From: Bog-473 sp963828505
Lineage (GTDB): Bacteria; Actinomycetota; Acidimicrobiia; Acidimicrobiales; RAAP-2
Length of the DNA: 64,000 nt
Reading direction: 5' to 3'
Assembly (NCBI GenBank): GCA_963828505.1
Contig: CAWHFM010000007.1
Span: 434,001-498,000 of the forward strand
Shown: positions 43,353 through 52,432 of the stretch, in pieces
Layout of the letters: each line of letters starts with the position of its first letter
How positions within the stretch are numbered: the first letter of the stretch is position 1
Notes under the pieces: model-generated
What the model saw: the letters and a program-made list of their open reading frames with translations, nothing else
What the model was told of the DNA's origin: nothing
The model's database searches: none
Translations under genes and position numbers: made by a program

Positions 43353-45585
43353 TCATGAGCCGGGTTCGGGGTCCTTGGGCTGACCCAGAATGCGCTCGGC
43401 GATGACGTTGCGCTGGACCTCGCTGGTACCTCCGGCGATGGTCAGGCATCGGGTCGAGAGGAAGCCCTCCTCCCAGCGCTGCGCCCGGCCGTCGAGGACG
43501 GCGCCGTCGGCGCCGTAGAAGGCCATCCCGAGCTCTTGTACCCGCTGCTCGTGCTCGGCACCCAGCAACTTGCGCACGCTCGACCCGCTGCCCGGATCCA
43601 CTCCCGAGAGTGTGCGCAGCGTGGCGCGGTGCCCGAGCAGCGCCACCGAGCGCGCCTCGGCGATGAGATGGCCGAGGCGGCCGTCGAGGTGATCGTCCGT
43701 CGCGTCACCCCGGGCCGCGGCGCGGATCAGCGACTCGACCCCGTTGCCGAACGACGCGCCGGACGACATCGACACGCGCTCGTTGGCCAGCGTGGTCCGC
43801 CCGATGCGCCAGCCGTCGCCCGGTGCGCCGACGACGGCGTCGTCGGGGACGAACACGTCGTCGAAGAAGACCTCGTTGAACATGGCGGCGCCGGTCAGCT
43901 CCCGCAGCGGCCTGATGTCGATGCCCTCGGCGCGCATGTCGATCACGAAGAAGGTGATCCCGGCGTGCTTGGACGCGTCGGGGTCCGAGCGCGCCAGGCA
44001 GATCCCGTAGTCGGCCGACTGGGCCAGCGACGTCCAGACCTTCTGACCCGTGAGCACGTAGCCCCCTTCGACCCGGTCCGCCCTGGTGCTCAGCGCGGCC
44101 AGGTCGGAGCCGGCGCCCGGCTCGCTGAAGAGCTGGCACCACGAGAGGCGGCCCAACAGGGTCGGACGCACCCAGCGCTCCTGTTGCTCGGCCGTCCCGT
44201 GCGCGATGAGGGTGGGGAGGGCCCACGCGCCGACGGCGAGGTGCGGACGGGACACGCCGGCGCGCGCCAGCTCCTCGTCGATGACGAGCTGCTCCAGGGG
44301 CGACGAGCCCCGGCCCCACGGCACCGGCCAGTGCGGCATGATCAAACCGGCCTCGGCCAGCGCCTCGCGGCGCTCGGATCCCTCCGGCGTCGCCTCCACC
44401 CCCTCGACCAGCCTCCGGACGTCAGCCCGTAGCGACTCGGCCTCCGGAGGCAGCTCGGCCGTCAGGTCGCGTCGGACGCCGCCAACGGCCAGCGTGGTCA
44501 CCTCCTGCTCCAGCGCGCCGGCGTCCCCTCCCGCCAGCAGCTGCAGGTTGGACACAGCGCGTTTGAGGTACAGGTGCGCGTCGTGCTCCCACGTGAACCC
44601 GATGCCACCCAGGGTCTGGACGCACTGCTTGGCGCAGCGCGCCGCGGCGGGGAGCGCGACCGAGCCGGCGATGTACGCCGTCAGGCGGGCGCCACCGGCC
44701 GCATCGGCTCCTTCCTCTGCGCTGTCCTCTTCGCTCCACGCCGCCGCCGCGTCCCAGGCCACGGCGGCGCACTGCTCGACCGCGACCAGCATGTCGGCCA
44801 GCGCGTGCTTGACCGCCTGGAACTGCCCGATCGGGCGGCCGAACTGGACCCTCACCTTGGCGTACTCCGACGCCGTGTCGAGGCACCAGCGGGCGATCCC
44901 CGCGCTCTCCGCCGCGCCGAGCACGAGCGCGAGCGCCGCGGACGAGCTCGTCGGAGGCGAAGACCTGTTCCGCCGCCGGCAGGACGAGGCCTTCGACGGC
45001 GACTGCGGCGACGGGGCGGGTGGCGTCGAGCCCGGCCAGGAACTCTGCCCGGACGGCGTCGCCGACGCGGGCGCGGTCGACGACCAACCATCGTCCGGCG
45101 CCGACGGGCAGCAGGAGCACCCGCGCCTCGGGAAGCCCGAGCACGGGCCGCACCGCCCCCTCGACCCGGAGCGCGCCGCCCCCGGCCGGCTCGGCCGTGA
45201 GGTGACCGTGGCCGAAGGCGACAGCTGCGGTGAGCGAGCCGTCGGCCAAGCCGGGCAGCACGTCCTCGCGCTCTCGGGCTCCGCCGACGCGCGCCAGCAC
45301 GGCTGAGGTCAGCACCGTGGGCAAGAGCGGTCCGGGAAAGAGCGCGGCACCGAGCTGCTCCAGCACGACGGCGAGCTCGACCAGCCCGAAGCCCTCGCCG
45401 CCGGCATCCTCGGAGAGGTGGAGCCCGAGCCAGCCCTGGGACGCCATCTTCTCCCACACCGGGGGGAGCGTCGCGGTTGCGCTCTCGGCGGCGGCCCGCG
45501 GCTCCGAGGGCGGGCAGTGCGCAGCCAGCCAGCGCTGGGTCGTGAGGCGGAGCGCCTCGTGCTCCTCGCTGACCGCGATGGTCAC
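43353..45585 (-). CDS. Two-domain fused acyl-CoA dehydrogenase (frameshifted)
   Basis: About 744 codons, twice the normal size. The N-terminal half is a small-type FadE: TIAVSEEHEALRLTTQRWLA, MASQGWLGLHLSEDAGGEGFG, and LGGIGFTWEHDAHLYLKRA. The C-terminal half is a large-type FadE: SWCQLFSEPGAGSDLAALSTRA, GQKVWTSLAQSADYG and IAGGTSEVQRNVIAERILGQP. One extra base near 44940 breaks the frame in DELVRGA/SAALALVLGAAES. The same architecture is known in FadE34 (ChsE3) of mycobacteria, which acts on C24 steroid acyl-CoA, so one chain here replaces an alpha/beta pair. The GTG start overlaps the ferredoxin stop. Confidence 0.85.
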
Positions 45586-45815
45586 GGGCGCCGATCCTCG
45601 AGCTCGACGGGCTCGCCGCCCCGCCACAGCGAGATCGCACCCACCGGGCATCCCTGGGCCGCGACGCGCAGGCGGTCCTCGTCGGTCGCCGCCGCGTCGA
45701 GCACGACGGAATAGCCGTCCTCGCCCAGGTCGAAGGTGGCGGGAGCCCAGAACATGCAGTTGCCCGAGCCCATGCAGCGGTCCCGGTCGATGCGGATGTC
45801 AAGCGGTTCGGTCAT
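45582..45815 (-). CDS. Small [3Fe-4S]-type ferredoxin
   Basis: 77 residues, the size of P450-associated ferredoxins. Cysteines follow the pattern RCMGSGNCMFWAP ... GCPVGAISL, that is C-x5-C and a later CP, so one of four ligands is missing as in [3Fe-4S] forms. It should pass electrons to the P450 encoded 223 bases upstream on the same strand. It overlaps the fused acyl-CoA dehydrogenase by 4 bases. Confidence 0.9.
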   Translation of the reverse strand: MTEPLDIRIDRDRCMGSGNCMFWAPATFDLGEDGYSVVLDAAATDEDRLRVAAQGCPVGAISLWRGGEPVELEDRRP

Positions 45816-46038
45816 GGCACGTCCCAGGGATCTTCGCGCGCTACGCCGCACGCAGGAGGACGGCGCTCGTCGGCCTGCCCTCGCCCGAGGTGACCAAGCA
45901 CGTGCTCGCCCCATCGACCCCGACCGCCACCGCGGCGGGTTGGCCTTCGGGCCGGTCGATCTCCTGGGCGAACTCGGTCGGCCGGTCCCCACCGTGGCGG
46001 CCGCGGGGCGCGGCATGCTGGTCCTCACGGCGAGAGCG
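45816..46038. other. Intergenic stretch between P450 and ferredoxin
   Basis: 223 bases with no supportable gene. The plus strand has a short reading LAFGPVDLLGELGRPVPTVAA that looks weakly like the end of a reductase, which would be a remnant at most. No hairpin or operator noticed. Confidence 0.4.
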
Positions 46039-47277
46039 TCAGGATCGGTCGAACACCACCGGCAGCGAGAGCGGGGACCGGAACGCCAAACCCTCGATAT
46101 GCGGGGACTCCGCATCCGGATCGAGCCGGAACGGGCCGAGGCGGTCGAAGAGGGTGTTGATCGCCACCCGGGACTCCATGCGGGCGAGGTGCATGCCCAG
46201 GCATACGTGCACCCCGAAGCCGAAGCCGACGTGCTGGCGGACCTCCCGGAACATGTCGAAGCGGTCGGGGTCGGCGTACTTGCGCTCGTCCCGGTTGGCG
46301 GAACCGATCATCAGCGCGACGTCCGCCCCCTCGTCGATCCTGACCCCGGCCAGTTCCGTGTCGCACATGGCGCGCCGCAGGATCACCGTGACCGGAGGCT
46401 CCCAGCGCACCGCTTCCTCGAACGCCTGCGCGAAGAGGGAGCGGTCGGCGTACAGCGCCTCGAGCTGCGCCCGGTCGTGAAGCAGCCCGAACAGCAGGCT
46501 GCCCGAGGCTCGATAGGTGGTCTCCACCCCGGCCGGTAGCAACAGACGCAAGAACGAGTAGATCTCCTCGTCGTTCAGCCGCTCGCCGTCGATCTCGGCG
46601 CGCACCAGGTCGCTGATGAGGTCGTCGCCGGGCGAGGAGCGGCGCTCCGCCATGACCTCCGCGAAGTAGTCCCGCAGGGCCGACGAGGCGGCAACGCCCC
46701 GTTCCCAGTTGGTGGCGACGCTCGTGATCTCAATCGCCCAGCGCTGGAACCGCTGGTAGTCGGACCGAGGCAGACCCAAGATGCGGGCGATGACCTGGAC
46801 GGGGAAGTTGAAGGTGACGTCGCGCACCAGGTCCGACCGGCCCCGCTCCACGAAGGAGTCGACCAATTCGTTGACCACGAGGGCGACCAGCCCCTCTTCC
46901 CAGCGCTCGAGCACCTTGGAGCGAAAGCTGCCGGCCACGAGGGCGCGGGTGAGCCGGTGTTCGGGCTCGTCCATCTCGAGGATGGTGCGACCCATCACCT
47001 GGCCCATGATGTCCGCGTAGACGACCGACGAGAAGGTCTCGGTGTCCCGCAGGACCTGGACCACCTCGTCGAAACCGAACACCGTCACCGGCGGCGGCAC
47101 GGTGGGGTCCCCGATCTCGGCGCCCTCGCCCAGGTCGATCGGGCCGACGTGCACCGGCGACTCACGCAAAAGCTCCCGGAGCAGCGGAAACGGGTCGCGG
47201 ATGTTGCCCGAGACGACGTCCTTGAGCTCGAACGGATCGAACGGAACGGCCGAGCTCACGGTCTCTGTACCTGGCAT
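46039..47277 (-). CDS. Cytochrome P450
   Basis: 412 residues, soluble bacterial class. I-helix oxygen-activation motif AGVETT (249-254), ExxR at Glu288-Arg291, haem loop FGFGVHVCLG with the thiolate Cys359. The N-terminus has no membrane anchor. The ATG at 47277 begins MPGTETVSS. The I-helix has Glu where most have Asp (AGxDTT), a known variant. Paired with a ferredoxin downstream and divergent from a TetR gene that probably controls it. Likely hydroxylates the substrate fed into the acyl-CoA steps. Confidence 0.93.
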   Translation of the reverse strand: MPGTETVSSAVPFDPFELKDVVSGNIRDPFPLLRELLRESPVHVGPIDLGEGAEIGDPTVPPPVTVFGFDEVVQVLRDTETFSSVVYADIMGQVMGRTILEMDEPEHRLTRALVAGSFRSKVLERWEEGLVALVVNELVDSFVERGRSDLVRDVTFNFPVQVIARILGLPRSDYQRFQRWAIEITSVATNWERGVAASSALRDYFAEVMAERRSSPGDDLISDLVRAEIDGERLNDEEIYSFLRLLLPAGVETTYRASGSLLFGLLHDRAQLEALYADRSLFAQAFEEAVRWEPPVTVILRRAMCDTELAGVRIDEGADVALMIGSANRDERKYADPDRFDMFREVRQHVGFGFGVHVCLGMHLARMESRVAINTLFDRLGPFRLDPDAESPHIEGLAFRSPLSLPVVFDRS

Positions 47278-47323
47278 CTGTGCCCCATACCCCCTAGATT
47301 GATGAAACAGCAGAACGATTCCC

Positions 47324-47355
47324 TGACAACGTGTCATGTATATCAAACGATCGTT
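47324..47355. promoter_or_regulatory. Two palindromes in the P450/TetR divergent promoter
   Basis: TGACA-ACG-TGTCA at 47324-47336 and AACGATCGTT at 47346-47355 lie between the P450 start (47277) and the TetR start (47479). The first resembles the shared motif but has a 3-base instead of a 4-base centre between TGACA and TGTCA. Likely TetR binding sites. Confidence 0.55.
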
Positions 47356-47478
47356 CGGGAGTCGATTTACACTCGTAGCAACGCTCGTGACCGGGTCGGG
47401 CGACTGCAGACCGATTCGACCGGGCTCGACAGCGGGGGCGCCGAGAGGGCGCGTGCTGGTGCGAAGGATGGACGGACC

Positions 47479-48306
47479 ATGAAAAAGGCGGAACCGGATC
47501 TCGCCCCCGGGGCCGGTGCCGGCGAGGGGACGTCCTCCAGCCCGGGTCGCGAATCGGCGGCGGGTTCGGGCGACCAGTCGTCGGCGGCCCCAGGCCACGA
47601 GTCGACGGCTGGCCCGGGCAACGGCTCGTCTACCAGGAGAAGGATCCTGCACATCGCCCTCACGCTGATGTCCCAGCGCGGGGTCGACGGCACGAGCATG
47701 CGCGACCTTGCCGCGGCCGCCGAGCTCAACGTGGCGTCGCTCTACCACTACTTCCCTTCGAAGCGGGATCTGCTCGAGTCCGTCCTGGTCGAGCAGGGCT
47801 TCCTCCCGCTGCAGGTCACGGTGGGGCCGCGCTCCGGACGGCCCGAGCGCGGTGGCCCTCCCGACCAGGACACGGGTGACCCGGGTGATCCGGTGGTCGA
47901 CACCGCGGCCGATGCCGTCGTCGATGCCGCGGCCGACGCGGCCGCCGACGCCGCAGCGGAGTCGGACCTGGCCGGCCTGATCGAAGCGATCCTGAACTCG
48001 ATGCTGGCCGTCGAGGACTTCGTGCGCCTCATGGTGGGCGAGGCCATGCGGGGAGAGGCGACGGCTCGTTCGGTCGGGCTCGATCTGTTCTCGAACTTCG
48101 AGCTCTCCATTGAAGAGTGGGTGCGCACGCACCGCCCGGATCTCGACGAGCGTGACGGCGCGGCCGAGGTCTCACGGCTGATCAGCGCCATGGTGGTCGG
48201 TCTGTTCATTCAGCACGCCGCCGGCGCGCTGCCCAACGAAGGCGACGACCTCGCCGCCCTGGTCGCCAAACGGTCCGCGGAGGCAGCACGGGTCATTGCG
48301 CCGTGA
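47479..48306 (+). CDS. TetR-family transcriptional regulator
   Basis: 275 residues. A disordered Gly/Ser/Ala N-terminal tail of ~50 residues precedes the HTH: RRRILHIALTLMSQRGVDG, TSMRDLAAAAELNVASLYHYFPSKRDLLESVL. The ligand domain contains an unusual acidic Ala-rich insert (about residues 140-165, repeats of DAAADAA). It then has LAGLIEAILNSMLAVEDFVRLMVGE and the helices EEWVRTHRPDLDE and ISAMVVGLFIQHAAGAL. The C-terminus overlaps an SRPBCC gene. It probably represses the divergent P450 and may be the regulator of the wider palindrome set (inference). Confidence 0.88.
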   Translation: MKKAEPDLAPGAGAGEGTSSSPGRESAAGSGDQSSAAPGHESTAGPGNGSSTRRRILHIALTLMSQRGVDGTSMRDLAAAAELNVASLYHYFPSKRDLLESVLVEQGFLPLQVTVGPRSGRPERGGPPDQDTGDPGDPVVDTAADAVVDAAADAAADAAAESDLAGLIEAILNSMLAVEDFVRLMVGEAMRGEATARSVGLDLFSNFELSIEEWVRTHRPDLDERDGAAEVSRLISAMVVGLFIQHAAGALPNEGDDLAALVAKRSAEAARVIAP

Positions 48307-48893
48307 CGGCACCGCCGACCCCGGATCGGCCTCCCACCGCCGTGGCCGTGGAAACCTTCTCCGCACCCGCCATCGAGGTGTGGCGTTACCGCCTCGACTT
48401 CACCAACCTGCCCGAGTACAACCCCGATGTGAGCGTGGTGGAACGGATCGCCGAGGGTGATCCCGGCGGCACGGCGGGCGTGCTCGGGCCGGGCGCCCGC
48501 TACACCTTCCGCCTCGCCGACCCCTCGAAGCCCGGGGTCACCCACCCGGTCGAGCTCTGGCCGGTCACCGTGGTCGAGCCCACGCTCGTGGCGGCCGCCA
48601 TGACGGGGGCGAGCGACGCCTACGAGGAATTCACGGTCCTCCCGGTGGGAGAGGGTGCCACCGGCGCGGGCGCCGGCGCCGGCGCCAGCGCGGGCGGCGG
48701 GGTCGGGGTCGGGGTCGGTGGTGGCGCAGCTGGTTGCGAGGCCACGCTCACCCTCTGGGTGTCCCTGCCGCCCGGTGTCCCCGACCACGTGGCCGCGGCG
48801 GTCGAGGCGAGCGGCCTGGCGCAGATCAGCAAGGAGCTCCGCCTCATGCGGGCAGTGCTCGAGCACGCGGCCCGGCAGCCCTCGACGTCCTGA
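48303..48893 (+). CDS. SRPBCC-fold protein with Gly/Ala insert
   Basis: 196 residues starting at a GTG overlapping the TetR stop. START/Bet v1-type fold: VAVETFSAPAIEVWRYRLDFTNLPEYNPDV at the N-terminus, GARYTFRLADPS in the middle, and ending TLWVSLPPGVPDHVAAAVEASG. A ~30-residue simple-sequence insert of Gly, Ala and Val (after VGEGATGAG) sits where a hairpin should be. Members bind hydrophobic ligands. Coupling to TetR suggests a ligand-binding or modifying role. Confidence 0.75.
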   Translation: MTAPPTPDRPPTAVAVETFSAPAIEVWRYRLDFTNLPEYNPDVSVVERIAEGDPGGTAGVLGPGARYTFRLADPSKPGVTHPVELWPVTVVEPTLVAAAMTGASDAYEEFTVLPVGEGATGAGAGAGASAGGGVGVGVGGGAAGCEATLTLWVSLPPGVPDHVAAAVEASGLAQISKELRLMRAVLEHAARQPSTS

Positions 48894-48906
48894 CCCCGTC
48901 GGGGTC

Positions 48907-49338
48907 TCAGTCGGTCGGCTGCGCCCCCGCGGTGGTGAGCCGCTCGGCCAGATTGGCCAGCATCTTGATGCCGATGCCCGGCGTGGTCGTGAGAAGCGAG
49001 CGGAACTCGCGGGCGTCGAACACGAGCAGGTCCATGTCGGTGAGCGCGACCACGTCAGCGGTGCGGATACCGCCGTGCAGGAGCGCCAGCTCCCCGAAGT
49101 AGCCGCCGGCCTTGAACCGCTTGACCTCCTTCTTCCTCACCCGGCACGACGCGTCGCCGTCGAGGACGAGGAAGAACTCGCGCCCCGGCTCGCCCTGTGT
49201 GGTCAGCACGGTGCCCGCGCCCACGGTGACGGGCGTCCCGAGCTGCGCGATGGCGCGCAGCTCGCCCTGTGTGCAGCCGGCAAACAGGGGCACCGCTCCG
49301 AGAAGAGTGATTTGCTTCTTCGGGATCCGACTGCGCAT
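48907..49338 (-). CDS. Single-domain cyclic nucleotide-binding protein
   Basis: 143 residues from the ATG at 49338. One CNB fold only: LLGAVPLFAGCTQGELRAIAQLG, VGAGTVLTTQGEPGREFFLVLDG, then AGGYFGELALLHGGIRTADVVALTD with the phosphate-binding cassette (GELALLxxxxRTA) and DLLVFDAREFRSLL. No HTH, kinase or channel domain follows, so it is not a Crp-type regulator. It may be a free-standing sensor subunit. Convergent with the SRPBCC gene. Confidence 0.85.
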   Translation of the reverse strand: MRSRIPKKQITLLGAVPLFAGCTQGELRAIAQLGTPVTVGAGTVLTTQGEPGREFFLVLDGDASCRVRKKEVKRFKAGGYFGELALLHGGIRTADVVALTDMDLLVFDAREFRSLLTTTPGIGIKMLANLAERLTTAGAQPTD

Positions 49339-49397
49339 CTGACCGCCTCCCTCCCGCCGGTGCAGCCCACCGGACCGGTGCCGGGAGCGTACCCGGG

Positions 49398-51035
49398 TCA
49401 GCCCCCGGCGCGCAGGCGTTCGCGCAAGGCGAACTTCTGCACCTTGCCCGACGCGGTCCTCGGCAGCTCGTCGACGGACCGGATCTCCTCGGGCCACTTC
49501 TGACGGGCCAGCCCGGCCGCATTCAGGTGGGCCCGTAGCGCGGCGAGGTCCGGCGGCTCGTGGCCGGGCTGCATACGGAAGAAAGCGCACCCGTGCTCGC
49601 CCAGCCGCTCGTCCGGCGCGGCCACCACTGCGACCTCGGCCACACCCCGCATGTGCGCCAGCAGTTGCTCCACCTCGGCCGCGCTGACGTTCTCACCGCC
49701 CCGGATGATGATGTCCTTGACCCGGTCGGTGATGGTGAGGTAGCCGTCCTCGTCGAGCACGCCGATGTCACCGGTGCTGAACCAGCCCTCTTCGTCGACG
49801 GCCTCGGCCGTGAGCGCGGGATCGGTATAGCCGGCGAAGCGGTCGGGCCCGCGGGTCAGGACCTCGCCGGGCCGTCCGACGCCGACGTCGCGTCCGTCTT
49901 CGTCGACCGTCCGCACCTCCACCCACTCCAGCGGGCAGCCGTCGGTGTGGATGCGCTTCTCCCGCGGCGCCTCGTGCGCGGAACCGGTGACCGAGGGATG
50001 CTCGGTGCTGCCGTAGGCGCGCACGAGGGAGATGCCGAGGCGGTCGGCGCGCTCGGCCACCGCGTCTGGGATCGGCGACCCGCCGAGCCCGATGTAGCGC
50101 ATCAGCTCGATGTGCTCGGGACCGAAGCTCGGGCAGTCCAAGAGGCTGGTGAAGAAGTAGGTCGAGCCGCTGCCGGCCGAGATCTGCTCCTCGATCATGG
50201 CGCGGAGGACCGTGGGCGGATCCCAGCCGTCGATCAGATAGAGCGGGCGACCGTTCACGAGGGGGCAGAGAAGGCCGCCGAGCATGCCGATGGCGTGGCC
50301 GACGGGTGCGCCGATCAGGGCCGGCCGGTCGCGCACGGCCTGGTGGCCGGCCAGCTGGCGCACCTCGCAGCCGAGGGTTCGATGGGTGTGCACCACACCC
50401 TTGGGGTCGGCGGTGGTCCCCGAGGTGTAAGCCACCAGAGCGGGTGAATCCGGGTCGAGCTCAGCCGGCCCGCCGATCGCGTCCGCGCCTCGGAGGTCGT
50501 CGAAGCCCAGCACGTCGGGCACCTCGGCCCGGTCGCCGACCACGAACACCGATTCCAGGTCGTTGAGGCCGTCACGAACGGTGGCCAGCTCGGCCAGGAA
50601 GTCGCGCTTGGCGTAGCGCGCCACGATCACGAGGGCGCGGGCGCGGCTCTGGCGCAGGATGAAGCCGACCTCCTTCGGCCCGTAGAAGTGCACGATCGGC
50701 ACCAGCGTCACCCCGAGGAGGGCGCAGGCGTAGAAGGTGACGGCGGCCTCCACCCAATTGGGCAGCTGGAACGCCACCATGTCCCCGGGACCCAGACCGT
50801 GCGCCCGGAGCCCGCCCGCCACGCGGAGCGCCTCTTCGTAGACCTCCCCCACCGTTCCGATGTGCGGGTTCGTGGGCGACCAGATCCGGATTCGCCGCGT
50901 GGTGTCCTGCAGGAGGGCGTCGCTCAGAAATTGTCCGAGTGAACGGTCGTCCCACGCGCCCTCGGCCAGGTATCGGCTGGCCAGGTGCGGCGGCATCGGC
51001 CGGAGCCCGGCGCGCAGGTCGGACGTGGGAGCCAT
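49398..51035 (-). CDS. AMP-dependent acyl-CoA ligase (FadD/cyclohexanecarboxylate-CoA ligase-like)
   Basis: 545 residues. P-loop LVAYTSGTTADPKGVVHTH, adenine-binding RAYGSTEHPSVTGS, hinge GWFSTGDIGVLDEDGYLTITDR, IIIRGGENVSAAEVEQLL, and catalytic Lys in LPRTASGKVQKFALRERL. The HFYGPKEVGFILRQS region near residue 125 and overall order resemble the mycobacterial FadD17/FadD19-like and cyclohexanecarboxylate ligases. Activates an acid to acyl-CoA for the dehydrogenases alongside. First gene of a short minus-strand unit ending before the cyclic nucleotide-binding protein. Confidence 0.92.
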   Translation of the reverse strand: MAPTSDLRAGLRPMPPHLASRYLAEGAWDDRSLGQFLSDALLQDTTRRIRIWSPTNPHIGTVGEVYEEALRVAGGLRAHGLGPGDMVAFQLPNWVEAAVTFYACALLGVTLVPIVHFYGPKEVGFILRQSRARALVIVARYAKRDFLAELATVRDGLNDLESVFVVGDRAEVPDVLGFDDLRGADAIGGPAELDPDSPALVAYTSGTTADPKGVVHTHRTLGCEVRQLAGHQAVRDRPALIGAPVGHAIGMLGGLLCPLVNGRPLYLIDGWDPPTVLRAMIEEQISAGSGSTYFFTSLLDCPSFGPEHIELMRYIGLGGSPIPDAVAERADRLGISLVRAYGSTEHPSVTGSAHEAPREKRIHTDGCPLEWVEVRTVDEDGRDVGVGRPGEVLTRGPDRFAGYTDPALTAEAVDEEGWFSTGDIGVLDEDGYLTITDRVKDIIIRGGENVSAAEVEQLLAHMRGVAEVAVVAAPDERLGEHGCAFFRMQPGHEPPDLAALRAHLNAAGLARQKWPEEIRSVDELPRTASGKVQKFALRERLRAGG

Positions 51036-51126
51036 CAGGGCTCGATGAGCTCGATGAGCTCGTGGTGCTCGACCAACAGGGCGGCCATCAGGTGGACCCT
51101 ATGACCAATGACCATGGACGATGACC

Positions 51127-51200
51127 GAGTGGCGAGTGGCGAGTGCGAGTGGCGAGTGGCGAGTGGCGAGTGGCGAGTGGCGAGTGGCGAGTGGCGAGTG
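51127..51200. repeat. GAGTGGC tandem repeat (about 10.5 copies)
   Basis: Seven-base unit GAGTGGC repeated from 51127 to 51200, with one unit missing a G (GAGTGC at 51141). It ends 4 bases from the stop of the acyl-CoA dehydrogenase, in the gap between it and the ligase gene. Confidence 0.95.
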
Positions 51201-51204
51201 ACCG

Positions 51205-52326
51205 TCATGAGGCCGACTCGATGAACATGGTGGCCAGCCGGCGGCGCTGCGCGGCCGCCCCGCCGGAGAGGACATTGTTCTGCTTGACCCGCTTGAAGAG
51301 GAAGTGGGCGTCGTTGGCCCACGTGAAGCCCACGCCCCCGTGCAGCTGGATGTCGTCACCCGTCACCCGTACACCGGCCTCGGCGGCGTAGCTCGCCGCC
51401 ATGGCCGCCGCCTGGGCACGCTCGGGCGACTCGGTGTCGGAGGCCCACGCTGCGAACTGGAATCCGGCCCGAGCCATCTCGACCTGCTGGAACATCTCGA
51501 CCAGACGGTGGCGGACGGTCTGGTAGGTGGCGACCGGCTTGTCGAAGACGACGCGCTCGGACGTGTAGGCGATGGCGTCGCCGAGGGCGCGGTCGGCGGC
51601 GCCGACGGTCTCTGCCGCCAGGACGACGGCCATGTCGTCCTGCACCCGCTCCCATAGCCCGCTTTGGCTCCCCGGTGGCCCGAGCGGCACGACCGGGGCG
51701 TCCTCGAACACCAGCCGGGCCAGTTTCCGTGTGGGGTCGAGTGAGGGAACGATCTCGACCGAGACGCCGGCGGCGGTGCCGGGCGAGTCGAGCAGGTACG
51801 AGCGCACGCCCTCCTCGCTGCGCGCCACGACGATGGCCCAGTCCGCCGTGTGGCCGTCGACGACCGCAGACTTGTGGCCGCTCACCACCCAGCGCGCGCC
51901 CTTGCGGCGCGCCCGAGCCCGCACCGTGCCGAGCGGCTCGCCGTGACCCTGTTCTCCGAAGGCGACCGTCCCCCGCCGCGTGCCGGCCGCGAGGTCGGGG
52001 AGCAGCTCGGTGGCGCCGAGGGCGCGGGCGGCCAGCGTGGCGGCTACCGCCGACGAGAAGAACGGGCCGGGCAGTGGGACACGACCCATCTGCTCCGCGA
52101 CGATGCACACCTCGAGCAGTCGCGCGCTGTCGCCGGCTCCGCCGAGCTCGTCGGGAACGAGCAGACCGGTCCATCCGAGCTCGACCAGCGCGGCCCACAG
52201 CTCAGGCGTGACCCCGGCGTCGTCGTCGGCGAGTTGGCGGAGCAACTGGGGGTCACAGGCGCGCTCGATCGCGGCGCGCGCCACCTCTTGGAGTGCCAGC
52301 TGCCCCTCGTCGTACGTGAAGTCCAC
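51205..52326 (-). CDS. Acyl-CoA dehydrogenase, small FadE subunit type
   Basis: 373 residues. MDFTYDEGQLALQEVARAAIE at the start, LVPDELGGAGDSARLLEVC, AAETVGAADRALGDAIAYTSERVVFDKPVATYQ, and the small-subunit signature LHGGVGFTWANDAHFLFKRVK near the C-terminus. It is divergent from the large-type gene at 52433 across a 106-bp region with a perfect operator candidate. The two most likely form an alpha/beta heterotetramer. The Glu of FTWE is Asn-flanked Ala here, so the small subunit may be non-catalytic. Confidence 0.9.
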   Translation of the reverse strand: MDFTYDEGQLALQEVARAAIERACDPQLLRQLADDDAGVTPELWAALVELGWTGLLVPDELGGAGDSARLLEVCIVAEQMGRVPLPGPFFSSAVAATLAARALGATELLPDLAAGTRRGTVAFGEQGHGEPLGTVRARARRKGARWVVSGHKSAVVDGHTADWAIVVARSEEGVRSYLLDSPGTAAGVSVEIVPSLDPTRKLARLVFEDAPVVPLGPPGSQSGLWERVQDDMAVVLAAETVGAADRALGDAIAYTSERVVFDKPVATYQTVRHRLVEMFQQVEMARAGFQFAAWASDTESPERAQAAAMAASYAAEAGVRVTGDDIQLHGGVGFTWANDAHFLFKRVKQNNVLSGGAAAQRRRLATMFIESAS

Positions 52327-52387
52327 GGCCTCCCCCGCGTCCGCCTCAGTGCTCGTGCCGGTGCGCGCTCACCCCACGACCGGTCCC

Positions 52388-52401
52388 TGACACCAGTGTC
52401 A
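52388..52401. promoter_or_regulatory. Operator candidate between divergent acyl-CoA dehydrogenases
   Basis: TGACAC-CA-GTGTCA, both half-sites perfect. Distances are 62 bp to the minus-strand start (52326) and 32 bp to the plus-strand start (52433). Confidence 0.65.
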
Positions 52402-52432
52402 CAGTACACGGCGGTCCGGTATTCTTTCCCCG

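Noticed and set aside
45816..46038. Remnant of a ketopantoate reductase-like gene on the plus strand
   Set aside because: Only a short weak resemblance (LGELGRPVPT) without any conserved motif.
48655..49503. 282-codon plus-strand reading over the SRPBCC end and CNB gene
   Set aside because: It runs across two real genes in other frames and lacks any motif.
51127..51200. Candidate for a CRISPR or integration site
   Set aside because: Seven-base units in direct tandem, no spacers, no integrase or tRNA near.
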